From positions 36,180,106 through 36,244,105 of the forward strand of contig CP136063.1 of assembly GCA_032622095.1 (NCBI GenBank): a stretch of 64,000 nucleotides of DNA, in the 5' to 3' direction. The first letter of the stretch is position 1. Each line of letters begins with the position of its first letter. This DNA is from Siphonodentalium dalli (Eukaryota > Mollusca > Scaphopoda > Gadilida > Siphonodentaliidae). A program made the translations under genes and the position numbers. Shown one piece after another: positions 13,390 to 24,119 of this stretch. The notes under the pieces were generated by a model, which did no database searches, was not told the DNA's origin, and saw nothing but the letters and a program-made list of their open reading frames with translations.

Positions 13390-13541
13390 TGCAAATATGG
13401 CGGTCATCTTGAATCCGATGGCCATTTTGATTGGTTTGTCGAGCAATTGTTTTTAGTAATATATATTGATCATGCATACCAAGTTTCACACTTGTATCAC
13501 CAACTGAACAAATTTGACCATAAGTTTACACTTAGCCGCCC
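13390..13541 (-). repeat. right terminal inverted repeat of the 6.6-kb transposon
   Basis: In complement it begins GGGCGGCTAAGTGTAAA and matches the left end through ttggtgatacaag and tgatca blocks. A 102-codon plus-strand frame across it is a by-product of the TIR. Confidence 0.8.
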
Positions 13542-13543
13542 TA

Positions 13544-13780
13544 TTATATCGTGTGACATTACCCTGATCGGGTGAGTCATCTGTACCTATTTTCCTACAT
13601 ATAATATGAGCATATGATGAACGCTCTTTATTGGTCACATTTGGCCATTAAATACGTATAAGGTTAGAGCATCTATATCACACTAAACGGGTCAATTCAT
13701 CCTCGTGTTTCAATTTACACCGACCAGATTGCAACCATTTGGGGTATATACTTAATTAGTTAGCTAAATGCATTGTTAGT
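13544..13780. repeat. degenerate AACGCTCTTTATT repeat family, right part
   Basis: Continues the repeat interrupted at 6944: gtgtgacatt..cctg, tcatctgtacc, cctacatata and then GAACGCTCTTTATTGG at 13618-13633, in the same order as in the 6.35-6.94 kb copies. Confidence 0.65.
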
Positions 13781-14340
13781 GCCCCTTTAGGACATCTGTC
13801 AATGGGACGTATCTAATAAGATTTTTACACGTACATCGAAATATATCTGGGGATTTTTAATATTAAGACTATATACTGAGTAAGCAGTTTTAATTATAAC
13901 ATATAACCCATAGCAAGTCTTCGGAATGCAAAAGTCACCTTAATGTCGGTGTGTAACATTGTCAGATAAAGCATACCGATAATTTAATTGCATATATCTA
14001 TTAAAATAATAATTCCCACGAAAAATTAACGTTAGCTGGTCAATAATAGTGTCGCACAGATCACACATGACATAACAAATAAATAAAGTTGCATGTTAAA
14101 TTAATAAAAATAACACGCTAAACATTAGGGGGACACACACAAAGTCTCCCTAATGTAGAAGTCGCCTTAATGTGGGTTGTGTATCCACAATTGTCTCCCT
14201 AATGTGGCTTCCGCGAATACACACACACCCTCTCCGTCATACACCTTCACACACCCTCCCTCGCACACACCTTGTTTGTATTACATACGTTGTGGGGACA
14301 GTTCTTTAGAAATTCAAACAATACCGTAGTTGTGAGGACT
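13781..14340. other. gene-free DNA with CCTAATGT/CCTTAATGT motif cluster
   Basis: The word CC(C/T)TAATGT follows gtc- or ctc- at about 13937, 14148, 14165 and 14197, and once in complement at 14122-14132. Short ACACAC runs lie between. No frame of note is present. The cluster looks like remains of a short tandem or palindromic repeat. Confidence 0.5.
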
Positions 14341-14398
14341 CCCGTTATTTAGTAAAAATATATTCAAACTCGGAGGATACCTTTAACTAAATAACGGG
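14341..14398. repeat. 13-bp perfect inverted repeat
   Basis: CCCGTTATTTAGT at 14341-14353 pairs exactly with ACTAAATAACGGG at 14386-14398 across a 32-base loop. The flanks repeat a ttgtgaggac word, so this may be one end of a small decayed element. Confidence 0.7.
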
Positions 14399-14569
14399 AA
14401 TGTTTGTAACGCATGCCAAAAAAAATGTAAAAAATAAAAAACAAATAGAAATTTTCGTCGCCTTAAGGGAAAACATTGTTAACATTGTGAGGACATTGTT
14501 TTACTATATGAATGTCTTCACAGCGTTGGATTTACACACACACCCTCCCTCTCACAGACTACCCCTAAC

Positions 14570-14570
<1 letters not shown>

Positions 14571-14606
<36 letters not shown>

Positions 14607-14627
14607 CACACACACATACACACACAT

Positions 14628-14660
<33 letters not shown>

Positions 14661-14704
14661 CATATATAGCTATATATATGTATAGCTATATATATATATA
14701 TATG
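14571..14704. repeat. compound CA then TA microsatellite
   Basis: A CA tract (from about 14571, with a few interruptions) passes into a TA tract to about 14704, broken by two TATAGCTATA palindromes. The 89-codon frame that ends in it is an artefact of the repeat. Confidence 0.95.
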
Positions 14705-14941
14705 ACTAGTAATATGACGAACGGTTTATCTTCACCAAGAAACCCAAACCCAAACGCTATAGGAAGTGCACATGCATAGTGTTGCATAAATTTACGTCGT
14801 GACGTCATATTGTTTCCAAGTCGTCGATCAGTCACTTGATATTCCCATTGATATATTTCCTACGTTTGATCGAAATGCTGGCAATTTTCCTCATAGTTAA
14901 CTGATGTCATAACAATTTCCAATTTTAAATGTTGATAACTT

Positions 14942-15500
14942 CTATGAAGGTGTAAACGTATACGAATACAGCGTAAAGCTGAAATTTACAAAATATCGTC
15001 GCATCAGAACTAAAAGGTCGTAGCTCCATTTGGCGGCAAATGAGTATTTGATATCATTCGAATCGTGAGAAAAAATCCAATCCGATAGGGCAAACTTTTT
15101 TTGCATTGGATGGCAAATATTCTCACAAACCAGTGACACAAATGTCGTATATCCAGCGATCTTCACAATTATTCGTGCCATATAAGGTCGTATGTCCAAC
15201 AGCTGCCAATTTGTCCACGTGCCTTCTGTTTTGTGTTTGTAAATTCTCAAATGTGTGCTATGTGGTCGTAACTCCATGTTAGCCACGTGATCATTTGGTG
15301 ATCTAAATTTTGTGATTGTTCCACAAATTTCTGTATGATGATGCACATGAGATAATATTCATAATGTAGAATAGGCACTGTTGTGTTCATAGACACTTAC
15401 GATTGCCACCATATTTATCTTAACATGTATTTATTAGCACAACTTCCTTATAGCACGAAAACCAATCGTCGTTGGCGCACGCAAAATGTCGTATCTCCAA
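14942..15500 (-). repeat. degenerate ancestral copies of the 74-bp minisatellite motif
   Basis: On the minus strand a GGAG(T/C)TACGACC-like word occurs at about 15018-15031, 15186-15199, 15264-15277 and 15487-15499. The first continues into a close match of the minisatellite core (ctgatgcgacgatat). The strand is opposite to the minisatellite array. A 134-codon minus-strand frame (15346-14942) covers three of these copies, but begins at GTG rather than ATG and shows no known domain. I treat it as repeat DNA rather than a gene. Confidence 0.55.
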
Positions 15501-15660
15501 ACAAGTTATTGCGTTTTGAAAGAAAACGAGGGTCAATGTGGTCAATGGACAGCTAATGCCAGATTTCATTGGGATAAATACAACAATACGTCATGCTTTG
15601 TCAACATAATGAGAAATGTTGTCTGAAAACTTCAACCTTCATTTTCTCGGAAAGTCGAAA

Positions 15661-17215
15661 ATGTGAGTTACGACCTTATAGTGCTGATGCGACGATATGT
15701 GTTATACACATTACGATAGACAGTTATGGTTTAATGTGAGTTACGACCTTATAGTGCTGATGCGACGATATGTGTTATACACATTAAGATATACATTTAT
15801 GGTTTAACTGTGAGTTACGACCTTATAGTGCTGATGCGACGATATATGTTATACACATTAAGATAGACAGTTATGGTTTAAATGTGAGTTACGACCTGAT
15901 AGTGCTGATGCGACGATATGTGTTATACACATTAAGATAGACAGTTATGGTTTAAATGTGAGTTACGACCTTATAGTGCTGATGCGACGATATGTGTTAT
16001 ACACATTAAGATAGACAGTTATGGTTTAAATGTGAGTTACGACCTGATAGTGCTGATGCGACGATATGTGTTATACACATTAAGATAGACAGTTATGGTT
16101 TAAATGTGAGTTACGACCTTATAGTGCTGATGCGACGATATTTGTTATACACATTAAGATAGACAGTTATGGTTTAATTATGAGTTACGACCTTATAGTG
16201 CTGATGCGACGATATGTGTTATACACATTAAGATAGACAGTTATGGTTTAAATATGAGTTACGACCTTATAGTGCTGATGCGACGATATGTGTTATACAC
16301 ATTAAGATAGACAGTTATGGTTTAAATATGAGTTACGACCTTATAGTGCTGATGCGACGATATGTGTTATAGACATTAATATAGACAGTTATGGTTTAAA
16401 TATGAGTTACGACCTTATAGTGCTGATGCGACGATATGTGTTATAGACATTAATATAGACAGTTATGGTTTAAATATGAGTTACGACCTTATAGTGCTGA
16501 TGCGACGATATGTGTTATAGACATTAATATAGACAGTTATGGTTTAAATATGAGTTACGACCATATAGCCCTGATGCGACGATATGTGTTATACACATTA
16601 AGATAGACAGTTATTGTATAATTATGAGTTACGACCTTATAGTGCTGATGCGACGATATGTGTTATACACATTAAGATAGACAGTTATGGTTTAAATATG
16701 AGTTACGACCTTATAGTGCTGATGCGACGATATTTGTTATACACATTAAGATAGACAGTTATGGTTTAAATATGAGTTACGACCTTATAGTACTGATTCG
16801 ACGATATGTGTTATACACATTAAGATAGACAGTTATGGTTTAAATATGAGTTACGACCTTATAGTGCTGATGCGACGATATGTGTTATAGACATTAATAT
16901 AGACAGTTATGGTTTAAATATGAGTTACGACCTTATAGCCCTGATGCGACGATATGTGTTATACACATTAAGATAGACAGTTATGGTTTAAATATTAGTT
17001 ACGACCTTATAGTGCTGATGCGACGATATGTGTTATGCACATTAAGATAGACAGTTATGGTTTAAATGTGAGTTACGACCTTATAGTGCTGATGCGACGA
17101 TATGTGTTATACACATTAAGATATACAGTTATTGTTTATACACATTAAGATATACAGTTATGGTTTATACACATTAAGATAGACAGTTATGTGTTATACA
17201 CATTAAGATAGAGCC
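15661..17215 (+). repeat. 74-bp minisatellite, about 20 copies
   Basis: A unit containing GAGTTACGACC, GTGCTGATGCGACGATATG, ttatacacatt and agacagttatggttt repeats with a 74-bp step (starts at 15665, 15738, 15812, 15886 and so on to 17070). Subtypes share variants: atacacattaagata versus atagacattaatata, and tagtgctg versus tagccctg. This shows spread of local variants. From about 17115 the period falls to about 31 bp (acacattaagatatacagttatggtttat). 74 is not a multiple of 3 and no frame stays open through the array, so it is non-coding. Confidence 0.95.
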
Positions 17216-17337
17216 TCATCCATCACTATACTCCTCGATATCCAGAATTTAATTTAATCACCATCAAATCGCCTACGTCGAGTAGTAACCCTTCTTACAC
17301 ATATTTGAAACATAACACCATGCCCATATATACACGA

Positions 17338-17412
17338 CTACAGTTATGGTTTATGCACATTAAGATAGACAGTTATGTGTTATACACATTATGATAGACA
17401 GTTATGGTTTAA
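17338..17412 (+). repeat. detached tail of the minisatellite
   Basis: Two more short units (cagttatggtttatgcacattaagatag type) lie after a 120-bp interruption of unrelated sequence. Confidence 0.8.
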
Positions 17413-17961
17413 ATGTGTTCTTGCACACGGAAGTTATCGAGAGTTGTTTATTCACTCAACACTTTGTCGTGTTTATGAAGCAGTGCAAGAAACACGAGGA
17501 GCTCTACATTCTCACCAATGACGTTCTTGTTACGCGCGCCGCGTGTATACTAATGTACAAATTCTTGTTTCGCCTGAGCGCTGGAGTTTACGCTGGGGGT
17601 TTTATTTATAGAAATGGGAATTTTTGGGACGGATTTACAAGTCGAACTGCGTGACCCGGAGGCCGAGTCCGGTAAAAGGTGTAGTTGGGAATTTCAATTT
17701 CGTTTATTGATTTTTGGTTTGTGACAAGCTATGTCAATTACAAATACAATAAATGAAAAAGATAATTTGTAAGTCTTATATTTCAGATTTTAAAGACATG
17801 TTTCGTTCTGCAGCCCACTGGGGGTTGCGGTCGGAGACGACCGACTCGGCCGCCGGTTCGTTAATTAGGTGCTGGTTGTTATTTTAACGGAATTCTGAGT
17901 TGGTCATTCGTAAAACCAATATATTTTATATTCTATAATTACAATCATTGGTAAATAATAT
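17413..17961. other. region upstream of the lectin gene
   Basis: Probable 5' flank or first-intron DNA of the lectin gene. It holds an 87-codon frame (17391-17654) without recognised motif. A small GC-rich patch at about 17810-17870 contains the hairpin CGGTCG-GAGA-CGACCG. I see no clear TATA box at a useful distance from 17962. Confidence 0.4.
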
Positions 17962-20190
17962 ATGATCTTGAGCGCGTTACCATTTCTGACATTGGTTTTC
18001 TTGTTTTTAGCTTGCCCGACAAACTATCGACTGAACTCGGCTGCTAATATATGCTTCAATGTCTCCGGCACACCATCCACTGCTTACGAAGCGAGGAATA
18101 TTTGTTCCGCTGAAGGTGGCCGTCTAATCAAGATACCATCCCTCGACATATGGCAAGCTGTGTCAACTGTGTTAAGCGAAGGTAAATTGCACAAACACTC
18201 GATACAGATCAACTCCGTGTCAACTCTATTAAATAAAGCAGGTACATTGTACAAGCACCCGCTTCAAATGCAAGTCGTGGCAATTGTATTAAACAATTGC
18301 TATAAATATACAGAATGGTTAATTAACACATTCAACCCATATGCAGTATGTTATTACACACCATGAAAATTGAAATATTACGGCATTTAATTATTAAACA
18401 TATGTTCTTGCAAAATGTTTATATTGGTCGCAATGTATTCACATATGTTCATATTGGACTTTGTTATTATGATGTAATATAAGCCTATAATGGACTAATA
18501 TCCGTTATATGACTTGGGCCACAGTCAACACATTATAAAGAGCGAACATCGGGTAAGTCGATTTAGGTTCATGCATTGAACCTTTTTAAAATTGATTATA
18601 TAAATTTAAATAGACGTAATTCAGATATTACAGATATCAATTTTTGAAATTTGTTATTTCTCGAGATATATAATAATATGTGGCACAGGAACACGTGGTC
18701 AAACGGAGGATCGCGTTCAAAATTGCGGATGAAGATGGATAACTCTAAAATCAAGTGATAATACGGCCATATTTTGTTGAACAAAATGTTGATAAATAAC
18801 AAGTTTTGGGAAATTTGATACCATAGTTGACAGTGGTTAGCATTATTTTGTTGCAATAAATCGATTCTGATAACTAAAGCGTATTTTGAAGAAATGTTGT
18901 TGTATCTTGATGTATGGGGACCGTCTGATCGGATTGAGTACGTTTAATTCTTCTACCTTCGTAGTTCCCTGATTGTATATTTCAACATAATCTGGTGCAT
19001 GCTTGTTGCTGTAATCCCACTCCGATTTTGTGTTCTTCTCATGATTGCATCATCTGAATGTTTTATTCACCATTGTCAATGTTGGGGCAAAATAGTGTTC
19101 AAACCAAATTGTATATTTTTATATTGCAGCATACACGTCCTTTAGAGCGTTTTTAGTGGACGGCTCGGACGAGGGTCACGATGGTACATGGACATATTCT
19201 GATGGAAGCCAGGTCACGTGGGCTAATTGGACTCCAAATACTCCCTTTCTGTCTATCTATTTTAATTGTATGGTGATGCACAGAGGAACAGGTTACAAGG
19301 TCACCATATAATTATAGTAATCTGATTTAGTACTTTATCTCTGAAATTGTGATAAAACCTTTTTTAAAAAGAAGGGAATTGAGCTGATATGTGGACATTT
19401 GTAAATAACAATTACATATGTGTAATTGTCGACAGACAGCGACGTGTATTGCATACTAATTGACATATATAACAAACAAAATGTGAAACTGTTCAAAATA
19501 GTCCAGCATTTTATCGCGGAGACTAAACATTTCTAGTTAAATTTCACGATAACGAATTAATTTATCTATTAACACATATGTTTTTCGCCTCAGCATAGCA
19601 TACACACTCGGCGTTTGCACCCAGCACAAATCATTCTCATTCTCACCCTTCCTCAATAAACTGTTACAATCTTCCATCATCATATTTCCCATTCACCACA
19701 TGCAGCTGTAAATAAGTTACTTATTGTGCCACTTTGTTAAACAAATTGATTGTATCAATATATACCGGAGTGGGGCTCATTAAGTTGTGTAACTTGTGCC
19801 CAATCCATTTTGTATTAAACTACAAATAAAATATGTTTAAAGAAAGACAGACCTTAGGCCGTTCTTAGAATCACCAACTATTACTGCAATACGAATTACT
19901 ACTTCATCTGTGAAATTATGGTATACATTTCCAGTCAACAACTATTATTGTAATATGAATCACAACCTGATATGTGAAATTGTGATATATAGCCTATTGG
20001 GTAATCAGGAAATTCAACTTATATTTGGTCAGTTTTAACAATCACATAATCAACAGACACATTCGCCGTATGTTATATGTGAAGTTGCCCACAGATAATG
20101 AATTCAATTGACATACTTTATCGGTTTCAGGTCACACCATGGGCATGCGGTATTCCTAACGCCTACTTCATCTGTGAAATTGTGATATAA
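17962..20190 (+). CDS. small secreted C-type lectin-like protein, three exons
   Basis: Proposed exons are 17962-18181, 19130-19299 and 20131-20190, joined at gaag|gtaaat...ttgcag, acaag|gtcacc...tttcag, with compatible phases (1, then 0) and a TAA stop at 20188-20190. The product is about 149 residues. A hydrophobic start (MILSALPFLTLVFLFLA) looks like a signal peptide. Then follow CPTNYRL, C..V, A...C..EGGRL..I (start of a CTLD), DGTWTYSDGS and VTWANWTP (the conserved Trp-rich core), NCMVM, and finally W.C....YFICEI, the last disulfide motif. The residues usually needed for calcium-dependent sugar binding (EPN or QPD, and WND) are not visible, so it may bind something other than sugar through the canonical site. 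Caution: the signal-peptide codons also read as a polypyrimidine tract ending ttttag at 18010. The first exon could therefore start at 18011, with the real start further upstream. CTLD proteins are expanded innate-immunity families in molluscs. Confidence 0.75.
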
Positions 20191-21180
20191 GCTGGACAAT
20201 GTGGAACGTGAACTTATATTGAGAGATGGTCACCAAACAGAGTCGTATATGAACATTACATGGTGTACTCCTGTCAGAGTTTACGTGGATTGATTCGACG
20301 AGAGTCACCCTCGAACATAGACATAGTATGACAGAGTCATGTGTGTTGATTTTATCAGTGAAAGACCATAGATAACGGCGTTCGTTGCACGCGAACAGAG
20401 AGACCGTTTTTAGAATCATCATCTATTATTATAATAGGAATTACTACTTCATCTGTGAAATTATGCTATAATTTTGGACAATATGGAAAGTGATGATATG
20501 TTTACTATGGAGTGACCACATACAACGACGTACATTGTATGCTAATGGAAGTATGTTATGATCGTCATATCACCAACTGGCATCGAAACGGAATTACCAT
20601 TCAGTCTATGAAATTCAGTCTATAACTTAGACAACGTGGGACAGTTTTCGTTGATTGATCCAATGAGGGTCACACTCGAACATGGAGATCGCTCCATATA
20701 ATCGCCTGGCGCTTGATGTCAAATTCTCTTCTCTCTCAGACGTATCATACTTACATATATATGTGAACATCATCTTGTAAATTATTGTATAAATCTGGGA
20801 TACAAAATAAATAATGTTTACACCAACATGGAAATATTATGACGTCAGAGTCACGTGGGTTAATTTATATCAATGGAAGACCACATATAATGGCGTTCAT
20901 TGCATGCGAATGAAGATACCGTCTTAGAATCACCAACTATTATTCCAATAGGAATTAGTACTTCATCTGTGAAATTGTGGTACACATTTGGACAATATGG
21001 AAAGTGAAGTTATGTGCACCATTGAGTGACCACATATAATGATGTCCATTTCGTTATGATGGACATACACCATATCACCAACTTGTATCTGAATGGAATT
21101 ACCATTAAATCCGTGAAATTGTGATATCAGTTGGACAATGTGAGATGTGAACTTGTGTTGAGAGATGGTCATCAAACATT
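19860..21180 (+). repeat. tandem array of degenerate copies of the lectin's last exon
   Basis: The exon-3 word tacttcatctgtgaaatt occurs at 19900, 20164 (the true exon 3), 20445 and 20959. Weaker forms are at about 19955, 20595 and 21105. Copies at 19900 and 20445 are preceded by cttag or tttttag acceptor-like sites and stay open through the YYFICEI codons. The 20959 copy has a stop just before. Surrounding DNA repeats too: ggacaatatggaaagtga and gtgaccacata recur at a step of about 514 bp between the 20445 and 20959 copies. This is local tandem duplication of a terminal exon with its introns. Confidence 0.75.
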
Positions 21181-21184
21181 ACCC

Positions 21185-22810
21185 TTACCAAAATGTCCTA
21201 GGATATCCTAGGAATAAAACCTTGGAATAGTTAGGAAAATTCCTTGGAATTCCTAGGATATCCTAGGATCAGAGACCTTGGAAAAGCTTGGAAATCCTTG
21301 GGGCGGTATTGAAACGTTTCAAGTTCGGAAAACCTTGGAATACCTCAGCAAATTCAACCAAGCTCATCCAAGGATTTCCAAGCTTTACAAAATCTTAATC
21401 ATAACATTTCCAAGCTTTACCAAGGTTGCAGCCTGGCTTTACCAAGCTTTACCAATGTTTCCAACCAAGCTTTACCTAGCTTTACCAAGGTTGCGGCCTA
21501 GATTTACCAAGCTTTACCAAGGTTTCCAACCAAGCTTTGCCAAGCTCTACCAAGATTGCAGCCTAGCTTCACCAAGCTTTACCAAGGTTTCCAACCTAGC
21601 TTTACCAAGCTTTACCAATGTTGCAGCCTAGCTTTACCGAGCTATACCAAGGTTTCCAACCTAGCTATAGCAAGATTTACCAATGTTGCAGCCTAGCTTT
21701 ACCTAGCTTTACCAAGCTTTACCAGGGTTGCAACATAGCTGCTTTACCAAGATTTACCAATGTTGTAAACGATCTTGACCAAGGTTGCAACCCAGCTTTA
21801 CCAAGCTTTACCAAGGTTGCAGCCTTGCTTTACCAAGCTTTACCTAGGTTGCAATTGTTTTGTATTTAAAAGGTGAAAATCTATAATGACACTACAAAGG
21901 CTTCAACTTTGACAATATCATCATCATTAATGATACAATCTCTTGAAATTTACAACAGTCATGATCCATGCCATATAATCATTCATGCTATTATTCATTC
22001 AAAGTTAACTTTTCAGTCAGAATTTTTTAATTATATTTAGATTGAGATAAATGGTACCTTATGAAGTTATACCATGTAAAATGTATAGGATAGTATTCAC
22101 ATGTATATTTTTATGGATCTGAGGTATTTAGATGTGATAAAATATTTAAATTAGATAAATTAGCTATAAATAAATAATGATAGAGACAAGCCTTTTGGAT
22201 GAAAAGGTAGATAGTGGTCCGTAAGGTCATTCTTGAAAATGGTAAACAATTGTTAAAATAATATAAATAATGATATCATTACACGTATTCTAGTCCAACA
22301 GTATTCTATGAGTCAAATAGAAAACATTAGGGCCACACAAGCAATAATTTTTCCTGAAAAGTGTTGTGATAAAACATGGATTTAAACTCAGTGCAACAAT
22401 TGATTCAAAATGCTGCCACAGACAACAGTGACGTCTACATAGTCATGTGACCCAGTCATGTGACCTGCAACTAAGCTTTACCAAGCTTTTCCAAGGATTT
22501 CCAAGCTTTTCCAACTTCATGTGACAACCTTGGTAAAGCTTGGTAAAACTCGGTAAAATTTAGATCCGAGCTTTACTTAGCTTTACCAATGTTTGGTCAA
22601 CACTGAGTCAAGGATTTACAAGCTTTTCCAAGGTTTCACTTTATGTAACAACCTTGGTAAAATTTAGATCCAAGATTTACTTAGCTTTACCAAGCTTCCA
22701 ACCAAGGGTTTCCAAACTTTGTAGAAGAGTACATTTTTTCATCAAAAAAGCTTGGTTCAAACCTTGGAAATCCCACGAATGCCTAGGATTCCCAAACTTC
22801 TTAAAAAACC
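21185..22810. repeat. low-complexity repeat of CCAAGCTTTACCAAGG words with palindromic ends
   Basis: From about 21390 to 21855 a word set of agctttaccaagctttacc alternating with aggttgcagcct or aggtttccaacct is repeated roughly every 35-70 bp. The same words occur in complement at about 22520-22560 and mixed at 22460-22700. The left end carries two copies of the perfect 16-bp palindrome CCTAGGATATCCTAGG (21197-21212 and 21252-21267). Frames of 117 and 83 codons here only translate the repeat. Because the word is nearly self-complementary, long foldback is possible. Between 21870 and 22440 there is plain AT-rich DNA. Confidence 0.75.
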
Positions 22811-23323
22811 TCAGATTTATTTTTGCAAGGGAGAGTCGATCCGTACACCTGTATAATTAATATGACCATACGTAAACGTAATAAAGCCCACGTAGATTAA
22901 ATGAACATGTATTGGCGGTTTGCGTTCCAAAGTAATATTATATTAATAATCGCTTTTAAATAATCTCGCGGTATCAAAACAAGTCGTCGCAATTGCATGC
23001 TTTGGCATCGATACAGAAAATAATGACATTTCTTTCTGTGTTAGAAAAGAACTTTACAAGAGGTACTTTTGTGAGACACTTTTCCCATAACATCTACACT
23101 AAATGTATATATCTAACAATATATTCGCGTTGGTAACCCTGAATATATGGCCTGCTTAGATATAAGAAAATTACTGTGCTCCATTGTGTGTTGAAATTCG
23201 GCAACGTTGGAAATATGCACACCGACAATGTGATAAATAACTAATGAGAACATGATGTGACACAACCGAACTATACAGTGTGATGTATATGGCTCAGGAT
23301 ATGTTGATACACTGAATCATATA
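22811..23323. other. no recognisable gene
   Basis: AT-rich DNA without frames or repeats that I can support. Confidence 0.5.
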
Positions 23324-23455
23324 CAGTAATGCCCTAAATAATGATTCCTTAACCGCAGCAGAATTATGGGTAATTTTTCAGGATTTAGTCAAAAATATAG
23401 CTTGTTGCCCATAATTCTGCAGTGGTTAAGGAGTCGATAGTTTAGGGCATTACTG
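23324..23455. mobile_element. 132-bp MITE, Tc1/mariner type
   Basis: The inverted ends begin CAGTAATGCCCTAAA and run for about 48 bp each (shared tccttaacc and gcagaattatggg blocks). TA flanks both sides (23322-23323 and 23456-23457). The spacer is only about 30 bp, so the transcript would fold into a single hairpin. Non-coding. Confidence 0.9.
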
Positions 23456-23519
23456 TAATCCCAACATATTCAACGCCTATCAAATTCTGAGTTGCCTGTG
23501 TTTCTGTGCATAAGTTGGA

Positions 23520-23670
23520 GGGAGTCGGATGAGTTCATGGCAACTTCACAGTTTGACAGAACAACGCCCAGTTACATGTCGCAAGCATATGGGCACACTT
23601 CCCGGAATATCAACACATTCAACTCGGGAACGCATTGTAACATCAACAAGACAGTCAATGACTGTGGGTC
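23520..23670 (+). repeat. outlying copy of the 'gtcgcaagcatatgg' repeat
   Basis: Contains gtttgacaga, atgtcgcaagcatatgg and cacacttcc..gaatatc, with gaacgcattgt following. The same order is seen in the 25.74-27.13 kb cluster, so this is one isolated unit of that family. Confidence 0.55.
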
Positions 23671-24119
23671 GCTACTAAGACTGCAAAGACTGATAAGACT
23701 GGGACTCTGGAGACCACAACAGTCAGAACTTTTCATAATCACTTTAAAAGAAATAGCTCTAAACATGATATGTGGCTAGAGAGACTTCACGTATATATAG
23801 ATTGGTGAAAATCCACCTTGAGATTAACAAATGTACACTACTGATCACCCCATCCTCCAGTTCAACAAGTCCCCTCCCGACCAGGCTACAGACTCCCAAG
23901 TCTTTGGTTGGAATTTCACAACTGACACCTCAAACTTTCTCAATTGTTGGAAATTTTCAATCTCACAAGCGCCTTTTTCTAAAACCATTTAGACATCTCT
24001 GAAGCCCAATTATCCATGGACCCAAAACACAATACATGTATGTCAGATTAATCAGTCAGGTGGTTCCACGGTAGATGTTTTAATGAATTTGGTATTTCAA
24101 TGATTTTATTAGACACAAA

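Larger units (their letters stand above)
6945..13541. mobile_element. 6.6-kb DNA transposon with long TIRs and TA target duplication
   Basis: The left end begins GGGCGGCTAAGTGTAAA and the right end is its complement. Both are preceded or followed by TA (6943-6944 and 13542-13543). Similarity between the inverted ends continues for about 150 bp (shared ttggtgatacaag, tgatca, cgacaaacca and ggccat/ggctac blocks) with perhaps three quarters identity. Flanking DNA joins up: the repeat broken off at 6944 continues at 13544 and matches the uninterrupted copy at about 6600-6650. Inside are a decayed minus-strand gene (7352-9600 or further) and a nested Tc1/mariner-like element. TA duplications occur in Tc1/mariner and some other superfamilies, so I leave the superfamily open. 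Confidence 0.8.

Noticed and set aside
14400-14669. 89-codon frame ending in Thr-His repeats
   Set aside because: The second half is the CA/TA microsatellite. The first half has no motif.
15661-17215. CRISPR-like array
   Set aside because: The whole 74-bp unit is repeated without unique spacers, there are no cas genes, and the DNA is eukaryotic.
21278-21869. Frames of 117 and 83 codons with LPSFTKV-type repeats
   Set aside because: They only translate the CCAAGCTTTACC repeat, and other frames of the same DNA are similarly open.
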